Source: Usitatibacter rugosus (lineage in GTDB: Bacteria > Pseudomonadota > Gammaproteobacteria > Burkholderiales > Usitatibacteraceae). Taken from it: DNA of 64,000 nt. Made by a program: the position numbers and the translations under genes. The stretch spans positions 3,999,419 through 4,063,418 of the forward strand of contig NZ_CP053069.1 in NCBI RefSeq assembly GCF_013003965.1, read 5' to 3'. The notes below the pieces were generated by a model. It saw only the letters and a program-made list of their open reading frames with translations, did no database searches and was not told where the DNA came from. Below, piece by piece: positions 18,229 through 27,533 of the stretch; positions within the stretch are counted from its first letter, which is position 1; each line of letters starts with the position of its first letter.

Positions 18229-20426
18229 AGGCTTTCGAGGAAGCGCTCGAGGGCTCGCACCGGCTCGTCGCGCCCGAAGAGGGCTCCGCGGCTGGCCGCG
18301 AGTCGTTCGGCGATCGCCTTCCGCTCGTCGGGGCTCTGGCCGAGGCGCACCGCGATGTCCACGTATTCCGCGGCATCGCGCGCCACCAGCTCCGTCACCC
18401 CGAGGATCTCCGCCATGCCGAGGCTCTGCCGGCCGCGCATGAACTCGCCCGGGAGCGTCACGACCGGCAGGCCGCTCGCGAAGGCATCGAGCGAGGTATT
18501 GCCGCCCGACCAGTGCCACGTGTCGAGCATCACGTCGCACACGCGGTTCAGGGCAAGGTAATCGCCGTGCGGCATGAAGGGCTGGAGGAAGAGCGAGCGC
18601 TCGTGCATCACCAGGCCGCGACGGCCGAACGCGGCCGCGAGTCGCCCGGCGAATTCCGAGGTGAGCTGCTCGTGATGCGACGCGAAGAGGAGGAGGTGGC
18701 CATTGGGGTCGCGCGCGATCACGTCGGACAACGCATCGTCGTTGTCCGGGTGGATCTTGAATAGCGACTGCGGCACGAGGTACAGCGTCTTGTCCTCGGG
18801 CAGCCCGAGCGAGGCGCGCGTCACGCCCTCGCGCGCCTTCGGTTCCGCATAGCGCGTCCCCAGGCCTGGAAGCAGCGCCAGCTTCTCGCGATAGTGGCTT
18901 TGCCCGTTGGCCGGCTCCATCGCCTCGCTCGAGAGGAAATAGTCGATCTCCGGCAGCCCCGTCGTATCCGGATGGCCCCAGCCGGCGCATTGCACGGGTG
19001 CCAGGCGAAGGTGGGCGAGCGCGAAGGTCGACGGATGCATGCCGAGCTCGGGGTAGATGAGGACGTCGAGCTCGTCGGCGAGGATCTCCTCGGCGAGCGC
19101 CAGCAGCGGGCGTCCCGGGCGTGCCTTGAACTGGCCCGCCGCCGCGGCGATGGTGCGCGTGTCGTTCGTCATCGCCTCGTTGGTCGAGTAGACGATCGTC
19201 TCGAAGCGCTTCGGGTCGAGGTGCGTGATCCACGACATGAAGTAGCGGCCCGCCGTGCAGTCGTAGAAGTAGTGGCTGGCGAAGCCCACGCGCAAGCGCT
19301 CGCGGCGAGGGCGGCGCGCGATCGGCTCCAGGTAGCGTCCCGCCGCCGGGGCCACCACCGTCCGCATGAAGTCGCCGAACCCGGACTGCAGCGCGAGGTC
19401 GTCGCGTCCCTGGTAGGCGAGGTAGAAGTTGGTCCAGAGCACGTCCTGCAGGTTGCGTGCGCCGGGGCGCAGCGCGAGCCGCGGTGCCGCCTCGCGCAGG
19501 CGCGCGAGCCCTTCGGTGTACTGCGCCCGGCTCTGCTCCAGGTGCTCGCCGTCGCGATAGAGGATCGGCAGCAGCAGGTTCGCGCCGAGCGCGGCCTTGA
19601 GGTTGCCCGGGAAACGTTGCGCGAGCACGCCGTAGCCGGCTCGCGCCTCCTCGGTGCGGCCGACTTCCGCGATCACCTCCGCGAGGGCGTTCAACGCGCG
19701 CAAATGATCCGGTTGCGCGCGCGCCGCCGATTCGTAGGCCGCGATGCAGGCGGGCATGTTGCGGCTGCGCCGCTGCAGGTCGCCAATCAGGAGCCACGAG
19801 TCCACGTGGCGCGCGTCGAGGCGCGCGGACTCGTTCGCATGGCGGAGCGCCGTCGCAATGTCGTTGCGCCGCGCCTGCAGGCGAGCGAGGTTGAAGTGCG
19901 CGAGCGCGAAGCGCGGGTCGATCGAGATCGCGTGGCCGAACGTGCGGATCGCGTCATCGAAGCGGTCGAGCGATTGCTGCGCCACGCCGACGTTGTTCCA
20001 CGCGCGCACGTTGGCGGGATCGGCGGCGGCGGCGGCGCGGAAGGCCTCGAGCGCTTCGACCCCGCGCCCTGAATCCATGCGGGCTTCGCCCAGCGCGATG
20101 TGGCCCGCGGCCCAAGCGGGACGCAGCGCCACGACGCGCTCGTAGCGCTGCTCGGCGGCGGCCAGATCCCCGGCATCGTGGAGCAGCTGGCCCTCGAGCA
20201 TGAGGTAGCGCGGTTCCTGGCCGTCGGCCTGCACCGCGCGCGCGGAGCTCGCGATCGCCTCGTCGAGGCGGTTCAGCCGGTGCTCGGCGAGGCTCTTCAG
20301 GTGCCACGCTTCCGCGAGGGCAGCATCGCGCTCCAGCAGCGCGTTGCCCGCGGCGACCGCCGCTTCGAGCTCGCCGCGCGCGAGATGCCCGCGCACGGCG
20401 GAAATTTCTTCCCGGGTGACCGTCAT
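18225..20426 (-). CDS. TPR protein with GT41 (O-GlcNAc transferase/SPINDLY-like) domain
   Basis: 733 residues from an ATG that has AGGA at good spacing; a TTG two codons upstream is a weaker start. The first 300-350 residues are tandem tetratricopeptide repeats (for example WNNVGVAQQSLDRFDDAIRTF). The C-terminal half carries the GT41 hallmarks LRVGFASHYFYDCTAGRYF, APVQCAGWGHPDTTGLP and the UDP-binding block WSGGNTSLDAFASGLPVVTL. Bacterial members glycosylate proteins or make surface glycans. It lies directly downstream of a second, diverged gene of the same architecture. Cytoplasmic location is expected. Confidence 0.85.
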   Translation of the reverse strand: MTVTREEISAVRGHLARGELEAAVAAGNALLERDAALAEAWHLKSLAEHRLNRLDEAIASSARAVQADGQEPRYLMLEGQLLHDAGDLAAAEQRYERVVALRPAWAAGHIALGEARMDSGRGVEALEAFRAAAAADPANVRAWNNVGVAQQSLDRFDDAIRTFGHAISIDPRFALAHFNLARLQARRNDIATALRHANESARLDARHVDSWLLIGDLQRRSRNMPACIAAYESAARAQPDHLRALNALAEVIAEVGRTEEARAGYGVLAQRFPGNLKAALGANLLLPILYRDGEHLEQSRAQYTEGLARLREAAPRLALRPGARNLQDVLWTNFYLAYQGRDDLALQSGFGDFMRTVVAPAAGRYLEPIARRPRRERLRVGFASHYFYDCTAGRYFMSWITHLDPKRFETIVYSTNEAMTNDTRTIAAAAGQFKARPGRPLLALAEEILADELDVLIYPELGMHPSTFALAHLRLAPVQCAGWGHPDTTGLPEIDYFLSSEAMEPANGQSHYREKLALLPGLGTRYAEPKAREGVTRASLGLPEDKTLYLVPQSLFKIHPDNDDALSDVIARDPNGHLLLFASHHEQLTSEFAGRLAAAFGRRGLVMHERSLFLQPFMPHGDYLALNRVCDVMLDTWHWSGGNTSLDAFASGLPVVTLPGEFMRGRQSLGMAEILGVTELVARDAAEYVDIAVRLGQSPDERKAIAERLAASRGALFGRDEPVRALERFLESL

Positions 20427-20435
20427 TGCCAATTC

Positions 20436-22508
20436 CTAGTTCGGTTGCGCCTCGGCGAGCAGGCGCAGGTAGAGCGACTCGAGCCGATGCGTGAAAGCCT
20501 TCGCGTCGCCCAGGGGCGAGACGGAAAGCGCGTTGCGAAGCGAAGCCGAGAGCCGCGCTCGTCGCGGCGCGTCGGCCGCGAGGGCGCAGGCGACCTCGAT
20601 GTAATGCGCGGGATCCCGCGCGACCAGGTCGGCGAGGCCCACGGCGCCGAGGATGGAGGCGCCCTGCCGGCCCACGAGCGTGTCGCCGGCGAGGCTCACG
20701 ACCGGGCGTCCCATCCACAGGGCCTCGAGGGTCGTGATGCCGCCGTTGTACGGGAACGTGTCGAGGACCACGTCGACTTCCGCGAGCTCCAGCAGCATCT
20801 CTTCGTGGCTCCCCGGTCCGCGCAGCTCGAGGCGCACGGAATCGATCCCGCGGCGAAGGAATTCCTCGCGGACCGCGGCGCATGCGGCTGCTTCGCCCAG
20901 CGTGTCGTTCTTCAGCAGGAGGCGGCTGCCCGGCGTCGCGGCGAGGATGGCGCTCCACGCGTCCAGCGTGCTCGATGTGACTTTGCCGTATCGCGCAAAG
21001 GATCCGAACACGATCGCTGCGGCGCGCGGCGCCGTGACCTCGGGCGCGTAGTCCGGAGCGCGGTAGACGTAGCGAACCGGCCCCAGGCCTTCCAGGCGCT
21101 CGACGAAGGCCTTCGCGAGCCCCGCCTCCATCGCGCCGTCGTCGGCCACCAGCGCATCGATCGCCTCCACGCCGGTGGTGTTGAAGTAGTCGAGCCAGCT
21201 CACCGCCGCCCGCGCGGGCCGGCGCGCGAACACGGCCAGGCGATTGCCCGGCGTATGGCCGGCCAAGTCCACCAGGATGTCGATGCCGTCGTCCTCGATG
21301 CGGCGGGCGAGCGCGTCATCCTCGAGCGCCTGCGTCTCGACCCAGTGGTCGGCGAGGGCCCGGAACCGTTCGCCCGTGGCATCGCGCTTCTCGAGCTCCG
21401 CATAGCACGCGATCTCGAAGCGCGAGCGGTCGTGCGCCTCGAGCACGGGCAGCAGCGCGAACGCCATCGAGGAGCCCTGGAAGCGCGGCGAGACATAGCC
21501 GATGCGGACCTTCGCCGCGGGATCGCGGCGGGGCCAGGTGCGGCGCGGCACGCTCGCGGCGAAGCGCCGCGCCCATTCACGGTGGGCGGCCGAAACGTCC
21601 GCGGGCGCGAAGTCGTCGCCGAGCTGCATCGTGAAGAGGCGCTGGCTCCAGATCGCGGGTTCCCACGACGCATCGAGCGGCGCGGCTTCCTCGAACGCGG
21701 CCACGGCTTCCTTCCGCCGGCCGAGCTTGGACAGCGCGTTGGCCAGGCCCACGCGGGGCTCCACCCATTCGGGGAAGCATGCGATCGCGCGGCGATAGAG
21801 CGATGCAGCCTCGCTCCAGTGGCCGAGGTGCGCGTGCGACACGGCGAGCCAGTATTGGGCCGGGCCGGAGGTCGAGTCGCGCGTGATCGCTTCGGTGAGC
21901 GCCCGGTTCGCCCCGGCGAGATCGCCCATCGAGCCCAGAGCGCGGCCCAGGTGCGTCCACGCGAGCACGTGCGCGGGATCGAACTCGACGGCTCGCCGCG
22001 CGGCCTCGACCGCTTCCGGGTAGCGCTTCGCGTCGAGCTGCAGCGAGGCGAGGTTGCTCCAGTAGCGCGCGTCGCGCGGCCGGATGCGCAGCGCCGCGGC
22101 CAGCGCGAACTGCGCTTCGTCGCGCGCCTTGCGGGTGGCATAGAGCGATGCGAGCCGTCCCCACGCTTCGGCGAGCCCGGCGTCGATCGCCACGGCATCG
22201 CGCAGCGCGTCCTCGGCCTCGGCGTTGCGGCCCTGCGCCTCGAGCGCATCGCCGAGCGCCATCGAGCCGACCGCCGAGCGCATGCCCTCGATCGCCCGGC
22301 GCAGGAACGCTTCGGCCTGCGCGGGCTCGCGCCGCTCGAGCGCGATGATGCCGAGCTGGAAGAGCGCGCGGCGGTTCGCGGGATCGCGTTCGACCACGCT
22401 GCTCAGCAGCGCGCGGGCTTCGTCGACATGTCCGGCGCGGTACTTCTCGGTGGCGAGCGCGATCGCGGCGCTCGCTTCACCCGGGACTTGCGTGGGGGTC
22501 TCGCTCAT
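20436..22508 (-). CDS. TPR protein with GT41 (O-GlcNAc transferase/SPINDLY-like) domain, second copy
   Basis: 690 residues from the ATG at 22508. About ten TPR units fill residues 15-330. The catalytic part has KVRIGYVSPRFQGSSMAF, DILVDLAGHTPGNRLAVF (with the histidine conserved in O-GlcNAc transferases), WLDYFNTTGVEAIDALVADD and the donor site YNGGITTLEALWMGRPVVSL. It differs clearly from its neighbour, which lacks the GHT motif at this place, so the two are old paralogs and may differ in substrate. Gap to the next gene is nine bases. Confidence 0.85.
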   Translation of the reverse strand: MSETPTQVPGEASAAIALATEKYRAGHVDEARALLSSVVERDPANRRALFQLGIIALERREPAQAEAFLRRAIEGMRSAVGSMALGDALEAQGRNAEAEDALRDAVAIDAGLAEAWGRLASLYATRKARDEAQFALAAALRIRPRDARYWSNLASLQLDAKRYPEAVEAARRAVEFDPAHVLAWTHLGRALGSMGDLAGANRALTEAITRDSTSGPAQYWLAVSHAHLGHWSEAASLYRRAIACFPEWVEPRVGLANALSKLGRRKEAVAAFEEAAPLDASWEPAIWSQRLFTMQLGDDFAPADVSAAHREWARRFAASVPRRTWPRRDPAAKVRIGYVSPRFQGSSMAFALLPVLEAHDRSRFEIACYAELEKRDATGERFRALADHWVETQALEDDALARRIEDDGIDILVDLAGHTPGNRLAVFARRPARAAVSWLDYFNTTGVEAIDALVADDGAMEAGLAKAFVERLEGLGPVRYVYRAPDYAPEVTAPRAAAIVFGSFARYGKVTSSTLDAWSAILAATPGSRLLLKNDTLGEAAACAAVREEFLRRGIDSVRLELRGPGSHEEMLLELAEVDVVLDTFPYNGGITTLEALWMGRPVVSLAGDTLVGRQGASILGAVGLADLVARDPAHYIEVACALAADAPRRARLSASLRNALSVSPLGDAKAFTHRLESLYLRLLAEAQPN

Positions 22509-22515
22509 CGTTTCC

Positions 22516-23391
22516 CTAGCCTCGGCGGACGACGACGGCATCCTGGGCAACCCAGAACGTCCGCGGGTGGATCTCGACGCGGGCGCCGGGGATGCCGGCT
22601 TCGATCTCGCGGCGCACGCGCTCCCACGTCGCAAACGTGGTTCCGTACTCCTCGGTGCTCAGCGCCGATTGCTCGCTGCTGCGCAGGAAGGCTCCGCCCT
22701 GGTCGTCGAGCTTCACGCTGTGCTCGATCGCGTACCCGGGATTGTGGATCGAGAACACGAGGAGCCCGCCCTCGTCGAGCGCGGCGTCGAAGCGCGCGAG
22801 CCACTGCGGCCACGCGTGAAGCGGGACGTGCGTGAAGAACGAGAGGATGAAGATCAGGTCGTAGCGCCCGGGCCACGCGATGCGCGCGGGATCGAACTGC
22901 GAGTCGAACGCCTGCACGCCGAAGCGCTCGCGCACGAAATCGGTGGAGCCCGGCAGGACGTCGCAGCACGTCACGCGCCCCGGAAGGACGCGCACGAGGT
23001 GGCGCGTGAAGCGCCCGAAGCCCGAGGCGAACTCGAGCATCGAACGCACGCCGGTGAGCGGCTTGCCTTCGCGCTCGAGCAGCAGCATCAGCTCGGAGAG
23101 CGTGCGCCAGCCGTCCGCGAGGTAATCGCGGATCGGGTTGGTCACGCCCTCGTGGCCCTCGAAGAAGCGGTAGATGTCGTCGCGCGCGTCGATCACGCTG
23201 TCGACGCGCATCCACTTGCCGTACGCGTGATCGGAGCCGAGGCGCTCGAGGGCGTTGTGCGCCTCGAGGCAGGCCGGGTCCGCGAGGCGCGCCTGGTGGT
23301 AGTACGACGCGGCCTCGAGCGGCGCGCTCGCTTCCAGGGCGCGGGCACGGGCCAGCAAGTCGGGCGCGGATTGGCGTTGCGGGGCGTTCAC
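22516..23391 (-). CDS. class I SAM-dependent methyltransferase
   Basis: 291 residues from a GTG that overlaps the preceding TGA (GTGA) and has a G-rich ribosome-binding site; a longer GTG reading (from 23418) would overlap the exporter gene by 31 bases. Motif I is seen in SMLEFASGFGRFTRHLVRVL and motif IV in YDLIFILSFFTHVP, followed by GGLLVFSIHNPG. It is directly after the Wzt gene. Methyltransferases in this place often cap the growing O-polysaccharide to stop chain extension, which is recognised by the Wzt C-terminal domain. That role is inferred. Confidence 0.75.
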   Translation of the reverse strand: MNAPQRQSAPDLLARARALEASAPLEAASYYHQARLADPACLEAHNALERLGSDHAYGKWMRVDSVIDARDDIYRFFEGHEGVTNPIRDYLADGWRTLSELMLLLEREGKPLTGVRSMLEFASGFGRFTRHLVRVLPGRVTCCDVLPGSTDFVRERFGVQAFDSQFDPARIAWPGRYDLIFILSFFTHVPLHAWPQWLARFDAALDEGGLLVFSIHNPGYAIEHSVKLDDQGGAFLRSSEQSALSTEEYGTTFATWERVRREIEAGIPGARVEIHPRTFWVAQDAVVVRRG

Positions 23392-24593
23392 GCATTTCCC
23401 CCGCGGCCCGCGGTCCACTCATGCGGAAGTGCCACCAGGCCGAACTCGCGCGTTTCGCCGGCGACCGTGAATTCCATCTCGACGGTGTCGAAGAGGCGCA
23501 GGCCCTGCACGTCCATCACGTGCGTGCGCGCGCGATACTTGCCCGGCAGCAGCGAGAGGTTCTCGAACCGCACGGCGAACCCGAAGCGCGTGGGCTCGAG
23601 GCGCGGCGGCACGAAGCCGTCCTCGTTGGTGATCGCGCCGAAGACCGGCGTGCCGTCGATGCGGACGAGGCCGACCAGCACCACGGGGGGCTGGTCCTCC
23701 GGCTCGTGCGCGATGCCCTGGACGACGAGCGTGCCGCCCTTCGCGAAATGCGTGCAGCGCTCGCCCTCGCCGTCCTCGATCCACGCTTCGATGATTCGCG
23801 GCACCTGCATGTTCGGCGCCGCGCGATGGGCCAGCTTCTCCGTGCGCGACTTCTCCTCGTGGTACGCGAGGTACTCGCGGGTGACATCGAAGGCGTCGCC
23901 GTAGAGGCGTTGCTGGCCGTGGTGCAGCCACACCGCGCGGCGGCAGAGCGTCTGGATGTGGAACATGCTGTGCGAGCAGAGGAGTAGCGTGCCGCCGTCG
24001 GCGAGGAAGCGCTCGAGCCACGCGATGCACTTCTTCTGGAAGGACTCGTCACCCACCGCCAGCACCTCGTCGGTGATGAGGATGTCGGGCTTGAGCGTCG
24101 TGGCCACCGCGAAGCCCAGGCGCACCACCATGCCGGACGAGTAGTGCTTGATCGGCTCGTCGATGTGGGCTCCGATGTCGGCGAAGGCGACGATCTCGTC
24201 GACGCGCGCTCGCGTCTCGCGGCGCGACAGGCCCATCAGCGCGGCGGCGAGGTCGATGTTCTCGCGCCCGGTGTACTCGGGATGGAAGCCGCTCCCCAGC
24301 TCGAGGAGCGCACCGACCCGCCCGGCCACGCCGACCGTGCCGCGCGTGGGCTTCACGACGCCCGCGATGATCTTCAGCAGCGTGGACTTGCCCGCGCCGT
24401 TCTCGCCGACCAGGCCGAGCGATTCGCCGCGATGCACCTCGAGGTCGATGCCGTCGAGCGCCCGGAAGTGGGGCGTGTCGCCGCGCCGCAGGAAGAGCGA
24501 CGCGAGCGTGCGCAGGCGGTCGCCGCCCGTCGCGACTTTCGGATAATCCTTGGTGATCCCCGAGAGCCTGACGAGCGTTTTTTCGGCGCTCAC
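23388..24593 (-). CDS. wzt: O-polysaccharide ABC exporter ATPase, Wzt-type with C-terminal carbohydrate-binding domain
   Basis: 401 residues from a GTG overlapping the upstream stop (GTGA). The ATPase domain has Walker A GENGAGKST (63-71), the polysaccharide-exporter signature YSSGMVVRLGFAVAT, and Walker B PDILITDEVLAVGD. Residues from about 260 to the end form an extra beta-rich domain, as in Wzt proteins that bind the modified non-reducing end of the glycan. With the permease two genes upstream it makes the inner-membrane exporter of a finished surface polysaccharide. Confidence 0.9.
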   Translation of the reverse strand: MSAEKTLVRLSGITKDYPKVATGGDRLRTLASLFLRRGDTPHFRALDGIDLEVHRGESLGLVGENGAGKSTLLKIIAGVVKPTRGTVGVAGRVGALLELGSGFHPEYTGRENIDLAAALMGLSRRETRARVDEIVAFADIGAHIDEPIKHYSSGMVVRLGFAVATTLKPDILITDEVLAVGDESFQKKCIAWLERFLADGGTLLLCSHSMFHIQTLCRRAVWLHHGQQRLYGDAFDVTREYLAYHEEKSRTEKLAHRAAPNMQVPRIIEAWIEDGEGERCTHFAKGGTLVVQGIAHEPEDQPPVVLVGLVRIDGTPVFGAITNEDGFVPPRLEPTRFGFAVRFENLSLLPGKYRARTHVMDVQGLRLFDTVEMEFTVAGETREFGLVALPHEWTAGRGGNA

Positions 24594-26011
24594 GTCACCC
24601 GCGCGAGGCTGGCCAGCTCGCGGTGGAAGCGCGCGACGTCCTCGAGGCGGTCGAGCTGCGCGCAATAGGCGTGGCACTTGCCCTGGGGCGCGCTCGCGAG
24701 CGCGGGGTGCTTCATGGCGAAGCGCGTGGCGTAGCGGCGCCAGTCGTCGCCGAAATCGCCGGCGCTTTCGTGGAGCGCGATCACCTCGGTCGTGACGGCG
24801 AGCGAAAGGCCGGCCGCGTGCGCGCGCACGCAGAAATCCAGGTCGTAGAAATGGAAGCCGTCGAAGGTCTCGCAGTCGAAGCCCACGCGCACGGCTGTTT
24901 CCCGGCGCATCGCGAGGAGCAGCCCGTCGAGCGTTTCCATGCCGTCGAGCACGCCGGCTTCGAGGCTGAGCGGCCACGCTTCGTAGCCCTGGCCGATGCG
25001 CGAGGGGTAGCTCACCCAGCCGTGGATGTGCGGATGCCCGGCCCAGAGCACGGCGGGGCCGGAGGCGAGGCGGCTGCCCGCGAGGCCGACCACATCGTGC
25101 GACTCGAGCGCCGAGGCCAGCGCGTGGAAGGGCTCCGGCGAAAGGAGCTGCACGTCGTCGTGCATCAGCACCACGAGCGGGTGGCGGCTCGCGGCGACAC
25201 CGCGCGCGTAGCCTTCGCACAAGGACTTGGCATCGCCGATGACGACCACCTCGTGCTCGAGCCCGGCCAGGTGGGGCGCGAGCGCGGAGCGAAAGCGCGC
25301 GAGGCGCTCGGGGTCGATGCTGCAGACCACGATGGAGAGCGGACCGGGATCCGCGCGGTCCGCGGTCCGGGGCATGTCGAACAGCGGTTGCTCGCTTCCG
25401 CGGATGGCTTCGCCGAGCGTGCGAACGACGCCGTGCGTCGCCTCGAAATCGCCGGCGTCGAGGCGCGCGGCGGCGCGAAAGGCGAGGATCGCGTCGCGCG
25501 GGCGTCCCGCTTCGCGCAACGCCACGCCGCGGTTGAAGTGCGCGGCGGCGAGCGCGGGGTTCTGGCCGGAGGCCCGCGAGTACGCGGCCACCGCATCGTC
25601 GTGGCGGCGGGCGTCGCGCAGCACGTTGCCGAGCGCGAGATGGGCCTGCGCGTCGTCCGGCGCGAGGCTCACGGCCATCTCGAGCGCGCGCACGGCCTCC
25701 TCGACGCGGCCGGCCTTCCAGCGGGCGAGGCCGAGGATCATGTGCGCCTTGGCCTGTGCCGGTTCCTGCGCGAGGTGGAGCATGGCCTGCGCCTCGGCTT
25801 CGGCGTAGCGGCCCTGGCGATAGGCGAGGCAGGCATTGGCGAGCGCGTCCTCGTCCGTGCGGCGCACGCGGGTCGGCGAGCGAACGCACTTCTGCACGGA
25901 GCGCAGGACGATCTCTTCCATCCCCTCCGCGGTAGCCGGCAGGGCCGAGAGGGCGAAGACCGCCAGCAGCGGCGTGCAGAGGTAGCGCAGGCCCCGGCGA
26001 AGGGAGCTCAC
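24590..26011 (-). CDS. TPR-GT2 glycosyltransferase with hydrophobic N-terminus
   Basis: 473 residues from a GTG overlapping the permease stop (GTGA). Residues 1-30 contain a basic start and a hydrophobic stretch ending PATAEG, like a signal peptide or membrane anchor. TPR units follow (residues about 50-200), then a GT2-like domain with LSIVVCSIDPERLARF, VLMHDDVQLLSPEPF (acidic metal site) and FDGFHFYDLDFCVRAH. An ATG at 25921, just after the hydrophobic part, is a possible alternative start but has poor spacing. It lies between wzm and wzt, so it should act on the exported glycan. Confidence 0.7.
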   Translation of the reverse strand: MSSLRRGLRYLCTPLLAVFALSALPATAEGMEEIVLRSVQKCVRSPTRVRRTDEDALANACLAYRQGRYAEAEAQAMLHLAQEPAQAKAHMILGLARWKAGRVEEAVRALEMAVSLAPDDAQAHLALGNVLRDARRHDDAVAAYSRASGQNPALAAAHFNRGVALREAGRPRDAILAFRAAARLDAGDFEATHGVVRTLGEAIRGSEQPLFDMPRTADRADPGPLSIVVCSIDPERLARFRSALAPHLAGLEHEVVVIGDAKSLCEGYARGVAASRHPLVVLMHDDVQLLSPEPFHALASALESHDVVGLAGSRLASGPAVLWAGHPHIHGWVSYPSRIGQGYEAWPLSLEAGVLDGMETLDGLLLAMRRETAVRVGFDCETFDGFHFYDLDFCVRAHAAGLSLAVTTEVIALHESAGDFGDDWRRYATRFAMKHPALASAPQGKCHAYCAQLDRLEDVARFHRELASLARVT

Positions 26012-26817
26012 AGGAAATCCTCGAAATGCGGGGACAGGCGATCGAAGAACCAGACGCCCGCCATGAAGACGAGGCCGCACGCCACGGCCGCCAGGAGATC
26101 CGTGGCCACCAGTCCCGTGCCTTGCAGCAGGACATCGCGGATGCGCCCGGAGAGATAGCCGAAGGGCTGGCCCTCGACATACGGCCGGGCGGCCTCGGGG
26201 AGGAACGTGGCCGGGTACAGGATGGGCGTGGCGTAGAACACGATGGTGAGGACGATCCCTATGGCGTGCTCGACGTCCCGCAGCAGCGTTTGCAGAGCGG
26301 CCAGGGCCGCGGCGAGTCCCGTCGACAGGAGCAAGTAGGGTATCAGCAGCACGGCCGCCAGCGGTACCGTTTCGAGATGGATGGGTTCGCCCGAGATCCG
26401 CAGCACCAGGAGGACGACGGCGAAGCCGATCCCGTGCACGGCATAGCAGGCGACCACGGCCGCGTAGACCACCAGGCGGTGCGGGAAGGCCACCTTGCGG
26501 ATCAGGCCGGCGTTGGCCTGGACGGCGGCCATGCCGCGCATCAGCGCCTCGGAGAACATGATCCACGGCCACAGGGCCACGGCCACGAAGGCGGTATAGC
26601 TCGCGCCCGCGTACTGGGGCGGGACGCCGGCACGGAACACGTGGCTGAAGACGAAGGCGAACACGGCGAGCTGGGCGAGCGGATGGAGGAACGTCCAGGC
26701 GAGGCCGCTCACGCTGCCGGCATAGCGATTCGCGATCTCACGCCGGACGAACGAGGCGAGGAGCCACCGGTAGCGCGCCGGATTCTCGAGGGCGGCCGCG
26801 GGGTCGCTCAGCGCCAT
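26008..26817 (-). CDS. wzm: O-polysaccharide ABC exporter permease, Wzm-type
   Basis: 269 residues with about six membrane segments, typical of the ABC-2 permeases of polysaccharide export (KpsM/Wzm/TagG). The N-terminal cytoplasmic part with RYRWLLASFVRREIANRYAGS and the re-entrant region after YATPILYPATFLPE are family features. The ATG is 15 bases downstream of the preceding stop, with no clear ribosome-binding site. It pairs with the Wzt ATPase, the two being split by a glycosyltransferase gene. Confidence 0.88.
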   Translation of the reverse strand: MALSDPAAALENPARYRWLLASFVRREIANRYAGSVSGLAWTFLHPLAQLAVFAFVFSHVFRAGVPPQYAGASYTAFVAVALWPWIMFSEALMRGMAAVQANAGLIRKVAFPHRLVVYAAVVACYAVHGIGFAVVLLVLRISGEPIHLETVPLAAVLLIPYLLLSTGLAAALAALQTLLRDVEHAIGIVLTIVFYATPILYPATFLPEAARPYVEGQPFGYLSGRIRDVLLQGTGLVATDLLAAVACGLVFMAGVWFFDRLSPHFEDFL

Positions 26818-26831
26818 GGATGCGTGCCGGC

Positions 26832-27533
26832 TCAGCCGGTCTTCGCGGTGGCGACGCGCTGCTGGACGTTGAGCATGTCCGCGAGCTCGGCGCGCCATTC
26901 GTCCGCGAACTCGCAGTCGCGGTACTCGTTGAAGTACGGGCCGCCGAGCGTGAAGTGCACCAGGGCCGCGTCCGCATTCGGCGCGTCGTAGTTCACCAGG
27001 TGGTTCCAGCGCTGGGGCAGCCCGCCGATCTGGTCGTCGCCTTGGAGCCACTTGAACTGGTGCAGCTCGAGGCCGCTCGCGTCGTTCACGTAGTCGGGCG
27101 TGAGCTTCGTGCACTTGGCGCAGTTGAGCAGCATCACCGAGGACCAGTTCTTCTTCTCGTACTTGGTCTGGACCTTGTCGAGGAACTTCACGCCTTCCTT
27201 CGGCACGTGGTTGTGCTTGACCACTTGCACCGCATAGCGGTCGTCGCGAAGCGCCCACAGCTTGGCGATGTCGTCCCGCGCGAGGATGTCGTTGTCCATG
27301 AAGATCGCCCAGCCCTCGTAGCCGCAGAGGTAGGGAGCGAGGAAGCGCGAGAACGAGAATTCGGTCGACGCGAGGGGGTTCTCCTCGCGGCGGTACAACC
27401 CCATCGCCCTCAGGGACGACAGCGTGATCGGCGTGATCGCCAGGGCCTCGCTCGAACGGCGGTTGAGCGAATGCGCGAGGACCGCGTTGGCGGCGGCCTC
27501 GCGGCGGTCGTAGCCGATGAAGAGACGGATCAT
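26832..27533 (-). CDS. GT8-like glycosyltransferase
   Basis: 233 residues; the ATG overlaps the stop of the isomerase gene (ATGA). The N-terminus MIRLFIGYDRREAAANAVL and the metal site WAIFMDNDILARDDI (a DxD-type DND) resemble small GT-A enzymes of the GT8 kind. A later HFTLGGPYF gives a histidine and glycine block as in GT8. No membrane segment is visible. It is the first sugar transferase gene upstream of the exporter permease. Donor unknown. Confidence 0.7.
   Translation of the reverse strand: MIRLFIGYDRREAAANAVLAHSLNRRSSEALAITPITLSSLRAMGLYRREENPLASTEFSFSRFLAPYLCGYEGWAIFMDNDILARDDIAKLWALRDDRYAVQVVKHNHVPKEGVKFLDKVQTKYEKKNWSSVMLLNCAKCTKLTPDYVNDASGLELHQFKWLQGDDQIGGLPQRWNHLVNYDAPNADAALVHFTLGGPYFNEYRDCEFADEWRAELADMLNVQQRVATAKTG

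Noticed and set aside
18225-22508. The two TPR-GT41 genes as a recent tandem duplication
   Set aside because: Motifs around the active site differ (GHT present in one and absent in the other) and the nucleotide sequences are not similar, so they are old paralogs.
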